Assembly (NCBI GenBank): GCA_028823995.1
Contig: JAPPFD010000024.1
Span: forward strand, 21,533 to 85,532
Length of the DNA: 64,000 nt
Reading direction: 5' to 3'
Origin: a bacterium
Lineage (GTDB): Bacteria > Actinomycetota > Acidimicrobiia > Spongiisociales > ZC4RG35
Below, piece by piece: positions 63,142-64,000 of the stretch. The notes beneath the pieces are model-generated. The model did not search any database and was not told the DNA's origin. It saw only the letters and a list, made by a program, of their open reading frames with translations. A program made the translations under genes and the position numbers. Numbering within the stretch: the stretch's first letter is position 1; the number at the start of each line of letters is the position of its first letter.

Positions 63142-64000
63142 ATGCGCATATCCAAGGTAACTCCAATCTCGGTCGCCTATCCCGAGCCCAACGACTCTGG
63201 CGCAACCCGGCACCTCACCTTTTGCCGGATCGAGACCACCGATGGGACCGTGGGCTGGGGAGAGGCCATAACCATGTGGCCGGAGGCGTGCCGGGCCACC
63301 GAGCAGATCATCTTGGGGATGGGGGAGCTCATCGTGGGGAGGGACGTGGCCGACAACATCGCCATCTGGAGGCAGTTGCGTAAACACGCCTGGTGGTACG
63401 GATTTCGCGGCGGGCTTTCTCACTTCGCCCTCTCGGCGATCGACCTGGCCCTGTGGGACCTGAAGGGAAAGGACCTGGGCCAGTCCGTCCTCAAGATGCT
63501 GGGTGGTCCCGTCCGGGAGTCACTGCCGGCCATTGCCAGCACCCACGCCTTCCTGACCATGGACGAGGAGATCGAAAAACACGGCCGGTGGGTGCAGGAA
63601 GACGGTTACCGGGGGGTGAAGATCGGATTGGGCAAGGCGGGGATAGCCCGCCTGGGTTACGATGCCAATCGGGACATCGAATTCATGCGTCGGCTCCGGG
63701 AGGCGGTGGGTCCCGATGCCTGGATCATGCTGGACCGCGGGGTCAATTGCACCTGGGATCTGGAACACGCCATCCGGCTGATCCGCACATGGGAGGAGTA
63801 CGGGTTGCGGTGGATGGAGGAGCCCTTCGAGCCCCGTGAGTACATCAATTACAAGAAACTCCGCGGCGCGGTGAACACCATGCTGGCGTGGGGAGAGCGG
63901 GAGTGGGACGCAGACGGCTACCGCGAGGTGATCGACACCGGCGCAGCCGACGTGCTGGGAGTCGACCCCGGTCGCGTCGGGGGCATCACCGGCTCCCTGC
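63142..64000 (+). CDS. Mandelate racemase/muconate lactonizing enzyme family dehydratase (3' partial)
   Basis: At least 286 residues from ATG 63142 (AGGAGAA 7 bp upstream); the reading frame is open to the right edge. Enolase superfamily: N-terminal capping domain (T-D-G-T-V-G-W-G-E-A), A-I-D-L-A-L-W-D-L-K-G-K, then the barrel with G-V-K-I-G-L-G-K where the K-x-K acid/base pair reads K-x-G, and metal ligands in M-L-D-R-G, M-E-E-P-F and A-W-G-E-R-E. The family dehydrates or racemises sugar acids, which fits an oxidative (sugar to sugar acid) route in cassette B. The C-terminus is outside the window. Confidence 0.88.
   Translation, partial: MRISKVTPISVAYPEPNDSGATRHLTFCRIETTDGTVGWGEAITMWPEACRATEQIILGMGELIVGRDVADNIAIWRQLRKHAWWYGFRGGLSHFALSAIDLALWDLKGKDLGQSVLKMLGGPVRESLPAIASTHAFLTMDEEIEKHGRWVQEDGYRGVKIGLGKAGIARLGYDANRDIEFMRRLREAVGPDAWIMLDRGVNCTWDLEHAIRLIRTWEEYGLRWMEEPFEPREYINYKKLRGAVNTMLAWGEREWDADGYREVIDTGAADVLGVDPGRVGGITGSL

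Overview
The window is high-GC, gene-dense bacterial chromosome. It most resembles Actinobacteriota, probably class Acidimicrobiia. Reasons: the left end keeps the origin-proximal order known from mycobacteria (rnpA-yidD-yidC-jag, rsmG-parA-parB, cwlM-trxA-trxB, MviN-type pseudokinase, pcnA/cca); GTG and TTG starts and ATGA overlaps are common; and many secreted lipoproteins carry Thr/Ala/Pro-rich linkers directly after the lipobox cysteine. The placement is inference, because no rRNA is present.

Positions 1-13100 are the origin-side housekeeping block: RNase P protein (5' end cut off by the window), YidD, YidC and Jag on the plus strand, facing parB-parA-rsmG on the minus strand. Two parS sites lie just upstream of rsmG, which is frameshifted. 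Then come a CwlM-like pseudo-amidase, thioredoxin, thioredoxin reductase, a small membrane protein and an MviN-type pseudokinase without MurJ. An HDAC-family deacetylase, a CCA-adding enzyme and a lipoprotein M1 peptidase follow on the plus strand.

Positions 13111-24650 hold the arginine operon argC-J-B-D-R-G-H (no argF), with a good promoter whose spacer is a palindrome, then an aapQ-aapM-aapP amino-acid transporter without its binding protein. Positions 24700-34900 are mixed: a DUF222/HNH nuclease, a 64-residue zinc-motif protein, acetyl-CoA synthetase, an Lnt-like acyltransferase with Ser at the catalytic Cys position, an inositol-phosphatase family enzyme, an M3 peptidase, a DUF4395 protein and a LiaF-like membrane protein.

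Positions 35000-64000 are accessory and catabolic. Cassette A (36231-43698) is a tightly overlapped operon: ROK regulator, M20 deacylase, ribose-type ABC binding protein, permease, YhfX-like PLP protein, ATPase and NagB-like deaminase. It lies between two genes for a paralogous lipoprotein family. A second ribose-type transporter (46846-50694) has a binding protein made of two tandem copies, about 90% identical, in one chain. Cassette B (52238 to the right edge) joins a Gfo/Idh/MocA dehydrogenase, a family-1 sugar ABC transporter, two paralogous ferredoxin-like (dimeric alpha/beta barrel type) proteins, an aldo/keto reductase, a TIM-barrel sugar isomerase/epimerase, a fucose-isomerase-like protein and an enolase-superfamily dehydratase cut by the window end. 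The most likely undescribed biology is in cassettes A and B and the double-headed binding protein: each cassette has an unexpected enzyme-like gene wedged, with overlapping start and stop codons, between transporter genes.
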